A DNA stretch of 57,268 nt, from positions 1-57,268 of the forward strand of contig NZ_JAANMS010000032.1 in NCBI RefSeq assembly GCF_011250565.1. Reading direction: 5' to 3'. Made by a program: the position numbers and the translations under genes. How positions within the stretch are numbered: position 1 is the stretch's first letter; each line of letters begins with the position of its first letter. Below the pieces are notes generated by a model. That model was given only the letters and a program-made list of their open reading frames with translations, was not told the origin of the DNA and did no database searches. Positions 1 through 7,206 of the stretch are shown here, piece after piece. Origin of the DNA: Nocardioides sp. IC4_145. GTDB lineage: Bacteria > Actinomycetota > Actinomycetes > Propionibacteriales > Nocardioidaceae.

Positions 1-456
1 CGGCGGGTTCGCCTGCTCGAAGTCCGCCTCGCTCGAGGGCGGAGGCGTCGCCGGCGAGGACGGCTGCTTGCCGGACTCGAACGCGCTGCCCGACGGCGAT
101 GAAGGAGCAGCAGGGGCGGCGGGAGCAGCAGCGCCCGCGGGGGCCGAGGTGTAGTCCGGGACCGGCACGTAGGAGTTGGTCGGCGCGATGTCCGGCGGGG
201 TGAACGACGAGGGGAACACCAGCTGCGGCGGCGCGCCGGTCTTCGGCGCGACGTCCGCGACGACCGGCGGCGGGAAGAGGCCCATCGACGGTGCGAGCGG
301 CTCGGTCGAGCCGAGGTCGGGCACCTCGCCGGTCAGGGCCGGTGGGGCGATCGCCGGCTCGACGGCGGTGGTCACGGGTGCGTCGCCGTCGGCGTACAGC
401 ACCCCGGTCCCGCAACCGATCGTCAGGGCGAGCGCGACGAGCAGGCGGGACTTCAT
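1..456 (-). CDS. Proline-rich secreted or membrane-anchored protein, 3' end outside window
   Basis: An open frame of 152 codons starts with ATG at 456 and runs off the left edge without a stop, so the protein is incomplete. It opens with a short basic start (MKSRLL) and a hydrophobic stretch to about residue 20 (ALALTIGCG), a signal peptide or anchor. TIGC is a poor lipobox, so lipidation is doubtful. The rest seen is rich in Pro, Ala, Ser and Thr, like a disordered extracytoplasmic linker. Its ATG overlaps the stop of the GtrA gene upstream (ATGA), so the two are probably co-translated. No family is recognised, and the functional domain, if any, lies outside the window. Confidence 0.72.
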   Translation of the reverse strand, partial: MKSRLLVALALTIGCGTGVLYADGDAPVTTAVEPAIAPPALTGEVPDLGSTEPLAPSMGLFPPPVVADVAPKTGAPPQLVFPSSFTPPDIAPTNSYVPVPDYTSAPAGAAAPAAPAAPSSPSGSAFESGKQPSSPATPPPSSEADFEQANPP

Positions 457-995
457 GCGCCCACCGTACGTGCCCGGTCCTCAGCGCCCGCATCAGTTTC
501 CCGAGGAAATACCCAACGTTCATATCCCCAGAAGCGGAACAGCGTCGCGAGTGCCACGCCGACCAGGTTCCCCGAGAGGTTCTCCGCAATCGGCGAGGTC
601 CAGCCGAGCGCGTGGGACGTCACCGCCAGTGGCACCAGGTTGACCGCGAGACCGCCGAGGTTGACGAGGAAGAACAGCGTGTACGCCGTGGCGAGCTGTC
701 GGCTCCTCCGCTGGTCGAAGACCCACAGGCGGTTGCCGACGAACGCGAACGTCGCCGACACCACGAACGCGAGCGTCTTGGAGGTCAGCGGCCCGGTCTC
801 GAGCAGCTGGCGGGCCAGGTTGTAGCAGGAGACGTCGACGACGAACGCGAGCCCGCCCACCAGGAGGAACCGCCAGGCGACCCGACCGGTCACCCCTCGC
901 GCGGCGGCCTCGTCGCTCGCCACGTCGGCGGCGCTGGGGGAGACGGCGGGGGCGGGCACGTCGGAGGTGGTACCCGACACGCAGGCCGGGAACAC
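453..995 (-). CDS. GtrA family membrane protein
   Basis: Small 180-residue integral membrane protein of the GtrA family, which is linked to movement of lipid-linked sugars in cell-surface polysaccharide synthesis. After a polar N-terminus of about 35 residues come four hydrophobic segments. The family start WRFLLVGGLAFVVD (near residue 41) and the end motif FRFWGYERWVF (near 153) are both visible. The GTG start at 995 lies only 14 bp from the divergent MFS start and inside a 9-bp inverted repeat, so translation may begin further in; a GTG before GRVAWRF is possible. It is followed by an overlapping secreted-protein gene. Family sure, substrate unknown. Confidence 0.88.
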   Translation of the reverse strand: MFPACVSGTTSDVPAPAVSPSAADVASDEAAARGVTGRVAWRFLLVGGLAFVVDVSCYNLARQLLETGPLTSKTLAFVVSATFAFVGNRLWVFDQRRSRQLATAYTLFFLVNLGGLAVNLVPLAVTSHALGWTSPIAENLSGNLVGVALATLFRFWGYERWVFPRETDAGAEDRARTVGA

Positions 996-1014
996 CGAGC
1001 GCCCGCTCGGTGTT
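991..1014. promoter_or_regulatory. Inverted repeat between divergent GtrA and MFS genes
   Basis: AACACCGAG and CTCGGTGTT form a perfect 9-bp inverted repeat with a 6-nt spacer. It spans both predicted GTG starts (995 minus, 1010 plus). The symmetry and divergent setting suggest a regulator binding site; if so, one or both start codons are placed too far upstream. Inference. Confidence 0.4.
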
Positions 1015-2365
1015 GAGCAGCGCCGTGACCTCCGACCCCTCTCGCGCGGACGACTCCCGGCGCGTGTCCCTCCTGCTCGGCCTCCTCTTCGGCCTGGCCG
1101 GCATGGGCTCGTCCTCGGCGGCCGTCGCGCTTCCGCTGATGGGCAGCGACCTGGGCGTGGACGTCGGGATCGCCACCTGGTCGATCAGCCTCTACGCGCT
1201 GATGCTCGCCGTCACGACCGCGGTCTACGGCCGGATCTCCGACCTCGTCGGGGTCAAGCTGCCGCTGCTCGTCGGCATCGGGCTGATGACCGCGGGCGCG
1301 CTGGTGGCGGCGTTCGCGCCGACGTACGGCGTGCACCTCGGCGGCCGCCTCTTCCAGGGCGCCGGCGCGGCCGCCGTGCCGACCCTGGGGGTGGCGGCGC
1401 TGAGTGCGCGGTACGACGGCGAGGTCAAGGGCCTCGCGCTCGGCCGGCTCGCGGGCATGGCCGCCGCCGTCTCCTGCCTCGGGCCGCTCGCCGGCGGCGT
1501 GGTCGAGCACGCCTTCGGGTGGCGGGTCGTGATGGCGCTACCGATCCTCGGGGTGCTGGTCGTGCCGTTCCTGTGGCGCGCGCTGACCGGCGAGGGCAGC
1601 GGCGCCAGCCTCGACGTGCTCGGCGCGGTGCTGGTCGCCGCGACCGCCGCCGGGCTCGTGCTCCTCGTGCAGTCCCCGTCGACCGGCCTGGTGGTCGCGC
1701 TCGTCGGCGTCCTGCTGATGGTGCTGGGCACGCCCCTGGTGGTCCTGCGGGTACGCCGCCGGCCGCACGGCTTCCTCCCGCTCGCCGTGATCCGCAACGC
1801 CACCGTCGTGCGCAGCGCGGTCGCGGCGGCGGCCGTGCCCGCGGCGTGGTTCGGCCTCCTCGTCTCGGTGCCGGCCGTGCTCGTCGACCACGGCTGGGAC
1901 GCCTGGCAGGTGGGCCTGCTGCTCGTGCCGAGCGCGGTCGTCGCGCTGTTCGTGCCCCGGGTCGCCGGCCCGCTGCTCACCCGGATCGGGGGACCGGCGG
2001 CCCTCGCCGTCGCCGGCGTGACCGCCTCCGTGGCGCTCGTGCTGGCCGCGATCGGGACCGCCGCGGTCTCGTCGGTGGTGCTCGGGGTGTCGGTGGTGCT
2101 CGTGACGATGGCCTTCGGCCTCGGCCAGCCCGCCCTCACCGCGTCCGTCGGGGACGCGGTCGAGCTCGACGTGCGCGGGGTAGCCCTGGGCGTCGCCACC
2201 CTGCTCTTCCTCGTCGGCGGGTCGGTCGGCTCGGCCGTCGTCGGCGGCATCGGCGACGCCATCGGGGCGCCCGGCGCGCTCGGCATCCTCGCCGTCCTGC
2301 CGCTGATCGGCCTGGTCGCGCTGATCCCCGAGCTCAAGCGGTTCGCGGCGGTCGTCCGGGACTGA
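1010..2365 (+). CDS. MFS transporter, DHA2-like drug exporter
   Basis: A 451-residue polytopic membrane protein of the major facilitator superfamily, closest in style to the DHA2 (EmrB/QacA) proton-coupled multidrug exporters. Visible family features are the loop 2-3 motif YGRISDLVGVKLPL (near residues 77-90) and a motif-C-like GPLAGGVVEHAFGWR (near 160), typical of antiporters. Hydrophobic segments run almost throughout, about 12-14 helices. The annotated start is GTG 1010; GTG 1025 is an alternative because the first lies inside an inverted repeat. It stands alone, divergent from GtrA. Substrate cannot be read from the sequence. Confidence 0.88.
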   Translation: MLSSAVTSDPSRADDSRRVSLLLGLLFGLAGMGSSSAAVALPLMGSDLGVDVGIATWSISLYALMLAVTTAVYGRISDLVGVKLPLLVGIGLMTAGALVAAFAPTYGVHLGGRLFQGAGAAAVPTLGVAALSARYDGEVKGLALGRLAGMAAAVSCLGPLAGGVVEHAFGWRVVMALPILGVLVVPFLWRALTGEGSGASLDVLGAVLVAATAAGLVLLVQSPSTGLVVALVGVLLMVLGTPLVVLRVRRRPHGFLPLAVIRNATVVRSAVAAAAVPAAWFGLLVSVPAVLVDHGWDAWQVGLLLVPSAVVALFVPRVAGPLLTRIGGPAALAVAGVTASVALVLAAIGTAAVSSVVLGVSVVLVTMAFGLGQPALTASVGDAVELDVRGVALGVATLLFLVGGSVGSAVVGGIGDAIGAPGALGILAVLPLIGLVALIPELKRFAAVVRD

Positions 2366-2386
2366 GGATCCTTCGTCCCCGGCGGC

Positions 2387-2428
2387 GTGGCGTCGTCGGG
2401 GTGGCGTCGTCGGGGTGGCGTCGTCGGG
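2387..2428. repeat. Three perfect 14-bp tandem repeats
   Basis: The unit GTGGCGTCGTCGGG occurs three times in a row at 2387, 2401 and 2415. It abuts the left end of the palindromic repeat copy A and shares the GGGG that begins it. Confidence 0.9.
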
Positions 2429-2493
2429 GTAGTAACGGACGTTTGTGTCCGTCACGCCCACCGCTGCGGACGTTTCTGACCGTTACTACCCCG
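2425..2493. repeat. Palindromic repeat family A, copy A
   Basis: About 69 bp bounded by GGGGTAGTAACGG and its exact complement CCGTTACTACCCC. The inside holds two further GGACGTT/ACGTCC-like half sites. It lies between the MFS gene and the next gene on the same strand. Four more copies occur at 4683, 21542, 30261 and 35826. It may act as a terminator or be a REP-like element. Confidence 0.9.
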
Positions 2494-2547
2494 GCGGCCG
2501 GGACAGCACGGCCGAACGGTAGCGCCGCGTCTGCCACAGTTGCTCGC

Positions 2548-3462
2548 GTGCAGCCGGGGATGCAGGTGGGGATGACGTTGCCGGTCATGGAGCCGGACCT
2601 CTGGGACGAGGGAGCGCGCACGCTCGAGGCGTGGGCGCGGGCGGTCGACGAGGGGCCGTTCAGCACGCTGTGCTTCGGCGAGCGGATGGCCTTCGACAAC
2701 CCCGAGACGCTCACGCTGCTCGGTGCGGTCGCCGCCTGGACCGACCGGGTGCGGATCGCGACCACGGTGGTGGTCCCGCAGCTGCACGACCCGGTCCTGC
2801 TCGCGAAGTCGCTGGCCACCGGCGACCAGCTCTGCGGCGGTCGGCTCAGCGTGGGTCTGGGGGTGGGCGGGCGCGAGGAGGACTACCGCGTCGTCGGTGC
2901 CGACCTCGGCACGCAGACCATGCGCGAGATGGCGGAGCGGGCCGGGGTGCTCAAGGCCGTCTGGCGCGGCGAGCTCGTCGCCGGGGCGACGCGCCGCATC
3001 GGGCCGCCGCCGGTGCAGGAGGGCGGGCCGCAGCTGCTGGTCGGTTCGATGGGTCCGCGGACGATCCGCCACGCCGCCCGCTGGGCCGACGGCCTCGCCG
3101 GCGTCACGCTCGACGTCGACCCCGCCGGCGTACGCCGTCTCTTCGACGTCGCGGAGAAGGCCTGGGCCGAGGCGGGCAAGGGCCGGCCGCGGCTGACGAC
3201 GTCGTTCTGGTTCGCGCTCGACGACGGCGCCGACGAGGGCAGCGCACGTGCCCAGGTCCACCGCCACCTGCGCCACTACATGAGCTGGCTGCCGGCCGAC
3301 CTGGTCGACGCGATGGCGCCGACGACCGGGTTCGCCGGCACGCCGGAGCAGCTGCGCGAGACCTTGCAGCGGTTCGGGGACATCGGCTGCGACGAGGTCC
3401 ACCTCATCCCGACCGGCTCCGACGTCGCCCAGGTCGAGGCCGTCGCGGAGCTGCTCCGATGA
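2548..3462 (+). CDS. Luciferase-like F420-dependent oxidoreductase
   Basis: 304 residues of the bacterial luciferase-like fold (LLM), probably a cytoplasmic flavin/F420-dependent oxidoreductase or monooxygenase. Family signs are the opening strand VGMTLPVMEP, FSTLCFGERMAFDNPETLTLL, the central TDRVRIATTVVVPQLHDPVLLAKSLATGD and GRLSVGLGVGGREEDY, and the C-terminal FAGTPEQLRETLQRFGDIGCDEVHLIP. Start GTG 2548 is chosen because CACAGT, a -10-like box, lies 7 nt upstream as in other leaderless starts here; ATG 2560 is in frame and possible. The stop overlaps the rhomboid gene (ATGA). Substrate unknown. Confidence 0.85.
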   Translation: MQPGMQVGMTLPVMEPDLWDEGARTLEAWARAVDEGPFSTLCFGERMAFDNPETLTLLGAVAAWTDRVRIATTVVVPQLHDPVLLAKSLATGDQLCGGRLSVGLGVGGREEDYRVVGADLGTQTMREMAERAGVLKAVWRGELVAGATRRIGPPPVQEGGPQLLVGSMGPRTIRHAARWADGLAGVTLDVDPAGVRRLFDVAEKAWAEAGKGRPRLTTSFWFALDDGADEGSARAQVHRHLRHYMSWLPADLVDAMAPTTGFAGTPEQLRETLQRFGDIGCDEVHLIPTGSDVAQVEAVAELLR

Positions 3463-4046
3463 GCACGCGACGGGGCACCCGGGAGGACGTCGGCGGCACG
3501 TGGGCCCGCGCGGCGGTCCTGAGCGTCGGGTTCGTCGCGCTGCTGTGGCTGGTCGAGATCCTCGACGCGGTCTGGTCGCGCAACCTCGAGGCGTACGGCG
3601 TCCGCCCGCGCGACGACGAGGGACTGGTCGGCGTGGCGCTGGCGCCGGTGCTCCACGGCGGCTGGGACCACCTGTCCGGCAACACCGTCCCGGTGCTGGT
3701 GCTCGGGTTCCTCGTGCTCGTCGGCGGCACCGGCCGCGGGCTCGCCGCGACGGCCGTGATCTGGCTGGTCGGCGGGCTCGGCGTGTGGCTCACCGCGCCG
3801 GCGTACTCCATCCACCTCGGCGCCAGCGTCCTCGTCTTCGGCTGGCTGGTCTACCTCATGGTCCGCGGCGTCTTCACCCGCAGCGCGGGCGAGATCATCC
3901 TCGGGATCGTGCTGTTCCTGGCGTACGGCGGGCTCCTGCTCGGCGTGCTGCCCGGCCAGCCGGGGGTCTCCTGGCAGGGACACCTCTTCGGCGCGGTCGG
4001 CGGCGCGCTCGCCGCGGCGTGGGTGGACCGGCGGGAACGCCTCTAG
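3459..4046 (+). CDS. Rhomboid-like membrane protein
   Basis: 195-residue polytopic membrane protein resembling actinobacterial rhomboid intramembrane proteases. Family features are HGGWDHLSGNTVPVLVLG (near 66-83), HLGASVLVFGWLVYL where the catalytic serine motif GxSx sits (near 112), and GHLFGAVGGALAAAW near the C-terminus. The usual G after the serine (GASG) is V here, so activity is likely but not assured. It overlaps the preceding oxidoreductase by ATGA, so the two are co-translated, although no functional link is obvious. Its TAG stop is also the first part of the TAGAGT box in front of the next gene. Confidence 0.8.
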   Translation: MSTRRGTREDVGGTWARAAVLSVGFVALLWLVEILDAVWSRNLEAYGVRPRDDEGLVGVALAPVLHGGWDHLSGNTVPVLVLGFLVLVGGTGRGLAATAVIWLVGGLGVWLTAPAYSIHLGASVLVFGWLVYLMVRGVFTRSAGEIILGIVLFLAYGGLLLGVLPGQPGVSWQGHLFGAVGGALAAAWVDRRERL

Positions 4047-4057
4047 AGTCTCCGCCC

Positions 4058-4711
4058 ATGCGCGCTGACTGGCTGCCCGTCTCGGCGGCCATGCTCGTCA
4101 CCGGCGCGATGGCGCTCGCGCTCGGCCGGCTGGTCGGCGACACCGGCGAGGGCACGTCGGCCCAGACGCTGCGCAGCGTGCAGGCCGAGGACGGGAAGTG
4201 GCTGGCCGTCGCGGTCATCTACTTCCTCGCCGCCTCCTGCCTGACCCTCGGGCTGCCGGCGGTGCTCGAGCTGCTGCGCGACCGCGGTCGCGTGGTCGGC
4301 GGCGCCGGGGTGGTGTCGCTGGCGATCGGCTTCCTGGGACTGGCCGGGTTCGGGATGCTGCTGGTCTGCTTCCGCGCGCTCGTCATCACCGGCGGGCTGG
4401 ACTCCGCCGCGCTCGAGGCGGCCACCGAGGAGTCGGGGCTCGCGGTCTTCCTGCGCGGCTGGGTGGTCGCGATCATGCTCGGCGAGCTGCTGCTGGCGAT
4501 CGGCCTCCACCGCGCCGGGCCGCTGGTCGTGCCGCGGTGGATCCCCGCCCTGCTCGCCGCCCACCTCGTCGCGGTCGCGGTCGGCACCGGCTTCCCGCCC
4601 GAGGTCGCCCGCCTCGCCGTCGTGCTGCTCGCCGTCGCGCTGGCCGGGATCGGGATCACCGCGGCCCTGCCGGCGCGCCGCTGGGGTAGCAACGGTCAGG
4701 AACGTCCGTGA
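4058..4711 (+). CDS. Unrecognised polytopic membrane protein
   Basis: 217 residues with roughly six hydrophobic segments (near 5-25, 47-67, 83-110, 130-150, 160-175, 182-205) and a short polar loop with QTLRSVQAEDGKW. No family is recognised with confidence. A leaderless start is plausible: TAGAGT (4044-4049) lies 8 nt before ATG 4058. The last residues (GSNGQERP) and the TGA stop come from repeat family A copy B, so the C-terminal tail looks acquired from the repeat. It faces a convergent oxidoreductase gene. Confidence 0.7.
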   Translation: MRADWLPVSAAMLVTGAMALALGRLVGDTGEGTSAQTLRSVQAEDGKWLAVAVIYFLAASCLTLGLPAVLELLRDRGRVVGGAGVVSLAIGFLGLAGFGMLLVCFRALVITGGLDSAALEAATEESGLAVFLRGWVVAIMLGELLLAIGLHRAGPLVVPRWIPALLAAHLVAVAVGTGFPPEVARLAVVLLAVALAGIGITAALPARRWGSNGQERP

Positions 4712-4750
4712 CCACCCCGACGGAGGCCAGGAACGTCCGTGACTATCCCG
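4683..4750. repeat. Palindromic repeat family A, copy B
   Basis: 68 bp from GGGGTAGCAACGG to CCGTGACTATCCCG. It contains the direct half-repeat CAGGAACGTCCGTGAC twice. It lies between convergent genes and supplies the stop codon of both: TGA at 4709-4711 on plus and TAG at 4743-4745 on minus. Confidence 0.9.
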
Positions 4751-5828
4751 CTGCCGTGCCCGAGCCGAGGGCGCGGGCGAGGGCGGAGACCTGGTCGAGC
4801 GGGGCGTCGTACCCGGGGAAGTAGGCGCACACCCGGTCGGCCACGTCGCCGAAGCGCCGGAGGATCTCGGCGGCGCACTCCTCGGGCGTGCCGACGACGG
4901 CGAGGGTGTGGAGCATGTCGTCGGTGACCAGCTCCATCATCGAGGCGATGTCGCCGACCTTGGAGAGCCGGTTGAGCTCGGGCTGGACCTCGGCCCAGCC
5001 CTCGACCTCGAGGACGGGGCGGTACGCAGGCGTGGAGCCGTAGAAGGCGAGCAGGCCGCGGACGCCGAGGGAGGCGGCGTGCTGCTCCTCAGGGGTGCGG
5101 CCCATCGCGACGATCGCCTGCGGGTGGACGCGGAAGGTCGGCGAGGCGGGCGTGCCGAGCGCGGGCAGGGTCCGCTCGCGGAAGTGCCGGTGGCTGTGGA
5201 ACGGCATCACCAGCAGCCCGTCGGCCACCTCGCCGGCGGTGCGGGTCATCAGCGGGCCGAGCGCCCCGAGGAGCACCGGCGGCGGGCCGAACGGGTTCGG
5301 GCCCGGCACGAACGTCGGCGGCATCAGCGTGTGCCGCGTGTGCTGCCCGCGGAAGTCCAGCCGCGTGCCGTCCTGCCACGAGGTCAGGATCGCCTTGACC
5401 GCCAGCACGATCTCGCGCATCCGGGCGGCGGGGGGCGACCAGGTGGCGCCGTACCGGTTCTCCACGTGCGGCTTGATCTGCGACCCCAGCCCCAGCCGGA
5501 ACCGCCCGCCCGACATCAGCTGCAGGTCCCAGGCCGTGTGCGCGAGGTGCATCGGGCTGCGCGGCATCGCGATCGCCACGTTGGTCATCAGGTCGGTCTC
5601 GACCCCGCTCGCCGCCGCGGCCGCCAGGGGCAGGAACACGTCGTGCGGGCCCTCGAAGGTGAACAGCCCCGCGACGCCGGCGTCGACCAGCTCGCGGGCG
5701 CGCCCGGAGGCACGGTCGGGTCGGGCGTCGAGCTGGACGTCGAGCAGCACGTGCGGAACGTAGCGGGTCGCGGCGGATCCAGCGGGTGTGGTGAAGCGTC
5801 CGCCTTCACTTTCGCGGAGTTCAGTCAT
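4743..5828 (-). CDS. F420-dependent luciferase-like oxidoreductase, TIGR03617-like
   Basis: 361 residues, LLM fold. The layout (VPHVLLDVQLDARP start, GVAGLFTFEGPHDVFLPL, TDLMTNVAIAMPRSPMHLAHTAWDLQLMSGGRFRLGLGSQIKPH, PPPVLLGALGPLMTRTAGEVADGLLVMPFHS) is that of the F420-dependent subfamily known from mycobacteria as TIGR03617. It probably oxidises or reduces an unknown substrate using F420. The ATG at 5828 sits in the loop of a palindrome shared with satD, so a start nearer VPHVLLD is possible. The gene stands alone, divergent from satD with an 11-bp gap. Confidence 0.85.
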   Translation of the reverse strand: MTELRESEGGRFTTPAGSAATRYVPHVLLDVQLDARPDRASGRARELVDAGVAGLFTFEGPHDVFLPLAAAAASGVETDLMTNVAIAMPRSPMHLAHTAWDLQLMSGGRFRLGLGSQIKPHVENRYGATWSPPAARMREIVLAVKAILTSWQDGTRLDFRGQHTRHTLMPPTFVPGPNPFGPPPVLLGALGPLMTRTAGEVADGLLVMPFHSHRHFRERTLPALGTPASPTFRVHPQAIVAMGRTPEEQHAASLGVRGLLAFYGSTPAYRPVLEVEGWAEVQPELNRLSKVGDIASMMELVTDDMLHTLAVVGTPEECAAEILRRFGDVADRVCAYFPGYDAPLDQVSALARALGSGTAAG

Positions 5829-5839
5829 AACCTGAACTC
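5817..5839. promoter_or_regulatory. Palindromic operator over the satD promoter
   Basis: GAGTTCAG and CTGAACTC are perfect 8-bp arms around a 7-nt loop TCATAAC. The palindrome ends one base before the satD ATG (5840). It contains the -10-like TAACCT (5828-5833) and the complement of the divergent ATG (5826-5828). Binding here would block both genes. The SatD protein has a helix-turn-helix and is a natural candidate. Confidence 0.6.
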
Positions 5840-6439
5840 ATGGTCTACACGCTCATCGGCGACCTGGTCGGCTCCCGCCGGCTGACCGACCGCGCCGACG
5901 CTCAACGAAAGGTGGGGGCCGCGCTCGCGCGGGTCGAGCGCGACATCGACACCGTGCAGCCGCTCGAGCCGACCGTGGGCGACGAGTTCCAGGGGGCGTT
6001 CGCGACCGTGGCGGATGCGGTGCTGGCCAGCCTCCTGGTCCGCCTCGAGCTCCGCGCGGTCGTCGACGTGCGCTGCGGGCTCGGCGCCGGCGACGTGGTC
6101 GTCCACGACGGGAGCAGGCGGCCGCTCCTCCAGGACGGTCCGGGTTGGTGGTCCGCGCGGGAAGCGCTCGAGGTGCTCGGCCGACCCCGCCGCGCGGCGT
6201 CGCGGACGTGGTACGCCGGACCGGAGCCCGGTCCGGTCAACGCGTTCCTCACCACGCGCGACGCCCTCGTCGACCGCCTCAACGAACGCGCCTGCCGCAT
6301 GCTGTTGCGATCCCTCCGCGGCGCGGCTCAGCAGCAGATCGCCGCGGAGGAGGGCATCTCCAAGTCGGCCGTCTCGCAGGCGTTCGCGCGGGGTGTCGGT
6401 GCCCTCCGCGATGCTCACCTGGTCCTGGGAGGTGAGTGA
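5840..6439 (+). CDS. SatD family protein with C-terminal HTH
   Basis: 199 residues. The opening MVYTLIGDLVGSRRLTDR and the middle VGDEFQGAF match SatD family proteins (named from the streptococcal sat operon). The last 55 residues, with QQQIAAEEGISKSAVSQAFARGVGALRDA, form a helix-turn-helix, so it is a DNA-binding regulator. A leaderless start is supported by TAACCT 6 nt upstream, inside a perfect palindrome. The stop touches the GTG of the next membrane gene, and GGAGGTGAG just before provides a ribosome site. Pairing with a membrane protein is normal for this family. Likely autoregulated (inference). Confidence 0.8.
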   Translation: MVYTLIGDLVGSRRLTDRADAQRKVGAALARVERDIDTVQPLEPTVGDEFQGAFATVADAVLASLLVRLELRAVVDVRCGLGAGDVVVHDGSRRPLLQDGPGWWSAREALEVLGRPRRAASRTWYAGPEPGPVNAFLTTRDALVDRLNERACRMLLRSLRGAAQQQIAAEEGISKSAVSQAFARGVGALRDAHLVLGGE

Positions 6440-7084
6440 GTGCTGCTGGTCGGGATCTGGCTGACCGCAGTGGGTGCGTGCGACCTGCTGCGCGCGGCGC
6501 GCGACACCACCACGGTCCGGCGACGCGCTGCGGTGCTCGGACTCGGCGTCGTCGTCCTGGCGGGGCTGCTGGTCGGGTGCGGGATCGAGGTTGGTCGTGC
6601 CCTCTGGCTGGTCCCCGTGGCCGCGGCGTGCCTGGCCCTGTGGGTGCTGGGGTCGTCGGCCGCGCTCGCGAGCCACGCGGCGGGGGCCCGGGCCGTCGCC
6701 TTCGTCGGGATCGGGCTCGGCACGGCACTGACCCTGGGCCTGGCAGCTGGACTCGGCGCGCCGGACTGGCCCGCAGCGGCCGGCGGCTCCGCCCTCGCAC
6801 GCTGGCCGGTCGAGCGCACGATCCTCGTGGTCGGGGTCCTCCTCGTGCAGCTGGCGACCGCGAACATCGTCGTGCGCCTGCTGCTCGACGCGGTCGGCGT
6901 CCCCGCCGAGACCGGCGAGAAGACGCTGAAGGGCGGCCGGGTCCTCGGCCCGCTCGAACGGGTCTTCCTCGTCGCCCTCGGGCTCGGCGGCGCCGTCGCG
7001 GCGGCTGCGGTCGTCGTCGCGGCCAAGGGCCTGCTGCGCTTCCCCGAGCTGCAGCGAGGCGGCCGGGCCGGCCCAGCGACGTGA
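6440..7084 (+). CDS. SatD-associated membrane protein, C-terminus in another frame
   Basis: 214 residues with about six hydrophobic segments. The last third, GEKTLKGGRVLGPLERVFLVAL...AAKGLLRFPEL, resembles the end of the DUF3307-type membrane proteins encoded next to satD. From memory those homologues continue with a sequence like AEYFLIGTLxS; here that continuation (TEYFLIGSFASW) lies in a different frame just after the stop at 7084. The frame shown instead ends in GGRAGPAT. Either a frameshift or a split gene is therefore likely. It is joined directly to satD without a gap. Confidence 0.72.
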   Translation: MLLVGIWLTAVGACDLLRAARDTTTVRRRAAVLGLGVVVLAGLLVGCGIEVGRALWLVPVAAACLALWVLGSSAALASHAAGARAVAFVGIGLGTALTLGLAAGLGAPDWPAAAGGSALARWPVERTILVVGVLLVQLATANIVVRLLLDAVGVPAETGEKTLKGGRVLGPLERVFLVALGLGGAVAAAAVVVAAKGLLRFPELQRGGRAGPAT

Positions 7085-7161
7085 CGGAGTACTTCCTGAT
7101 CGGCAGCTTCGCCAGCTGGCCGATCGCGATCGGCGGCCTGTCCCTCCTGTGGCTGGGTTGA
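7081..7161 (+). CDS. Small ORF: detached tail of the SatD-associated membrane protein
   Basis: A 26-codon frame, GTG 7081 to TGA 7161, reading VTEYFLIGSFASWPIAIGG then LSLLWLG. It overlaps the upstream stop as GTGA, the standard coupling arrangement in this window. The sequence is hydrophobic, with the YFLIG motif expected at the end of the upstream protein's family. It could be a separate micro-membrane protein made by reinitiation, the product of a frameshift, or the sign of a one-base sequencing or mutational indel near 7060-7080. Confidence 0.45.
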   Translation: MTEYFLIGSFASWPIAIGGLSLLWLG

Positions 7162-7206
7162 GCGCCCTGCTGGACCTGGCAAGAGTTCAGCCGAGTGCTT
7201 CACCGC

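Noticed and set aside
176..643. Short plus frames at the left end
   Set aside because: They are antisense to the truncated secreted protein and GtrA genes, which have coherent hydrophobic and family signals and an ATGA overlap.
2425..2493. Repeat A as CRISPR
   Set aside because: Copies are kilobases apart, palindromic and without regular spacers.
967..2547. Long upstream extension of the luciferase-like gene across the MFS gene
   Set aside because: It is read in another frame of a clear membrane protein and passes through repeat A; the family start is near 2548-2572.
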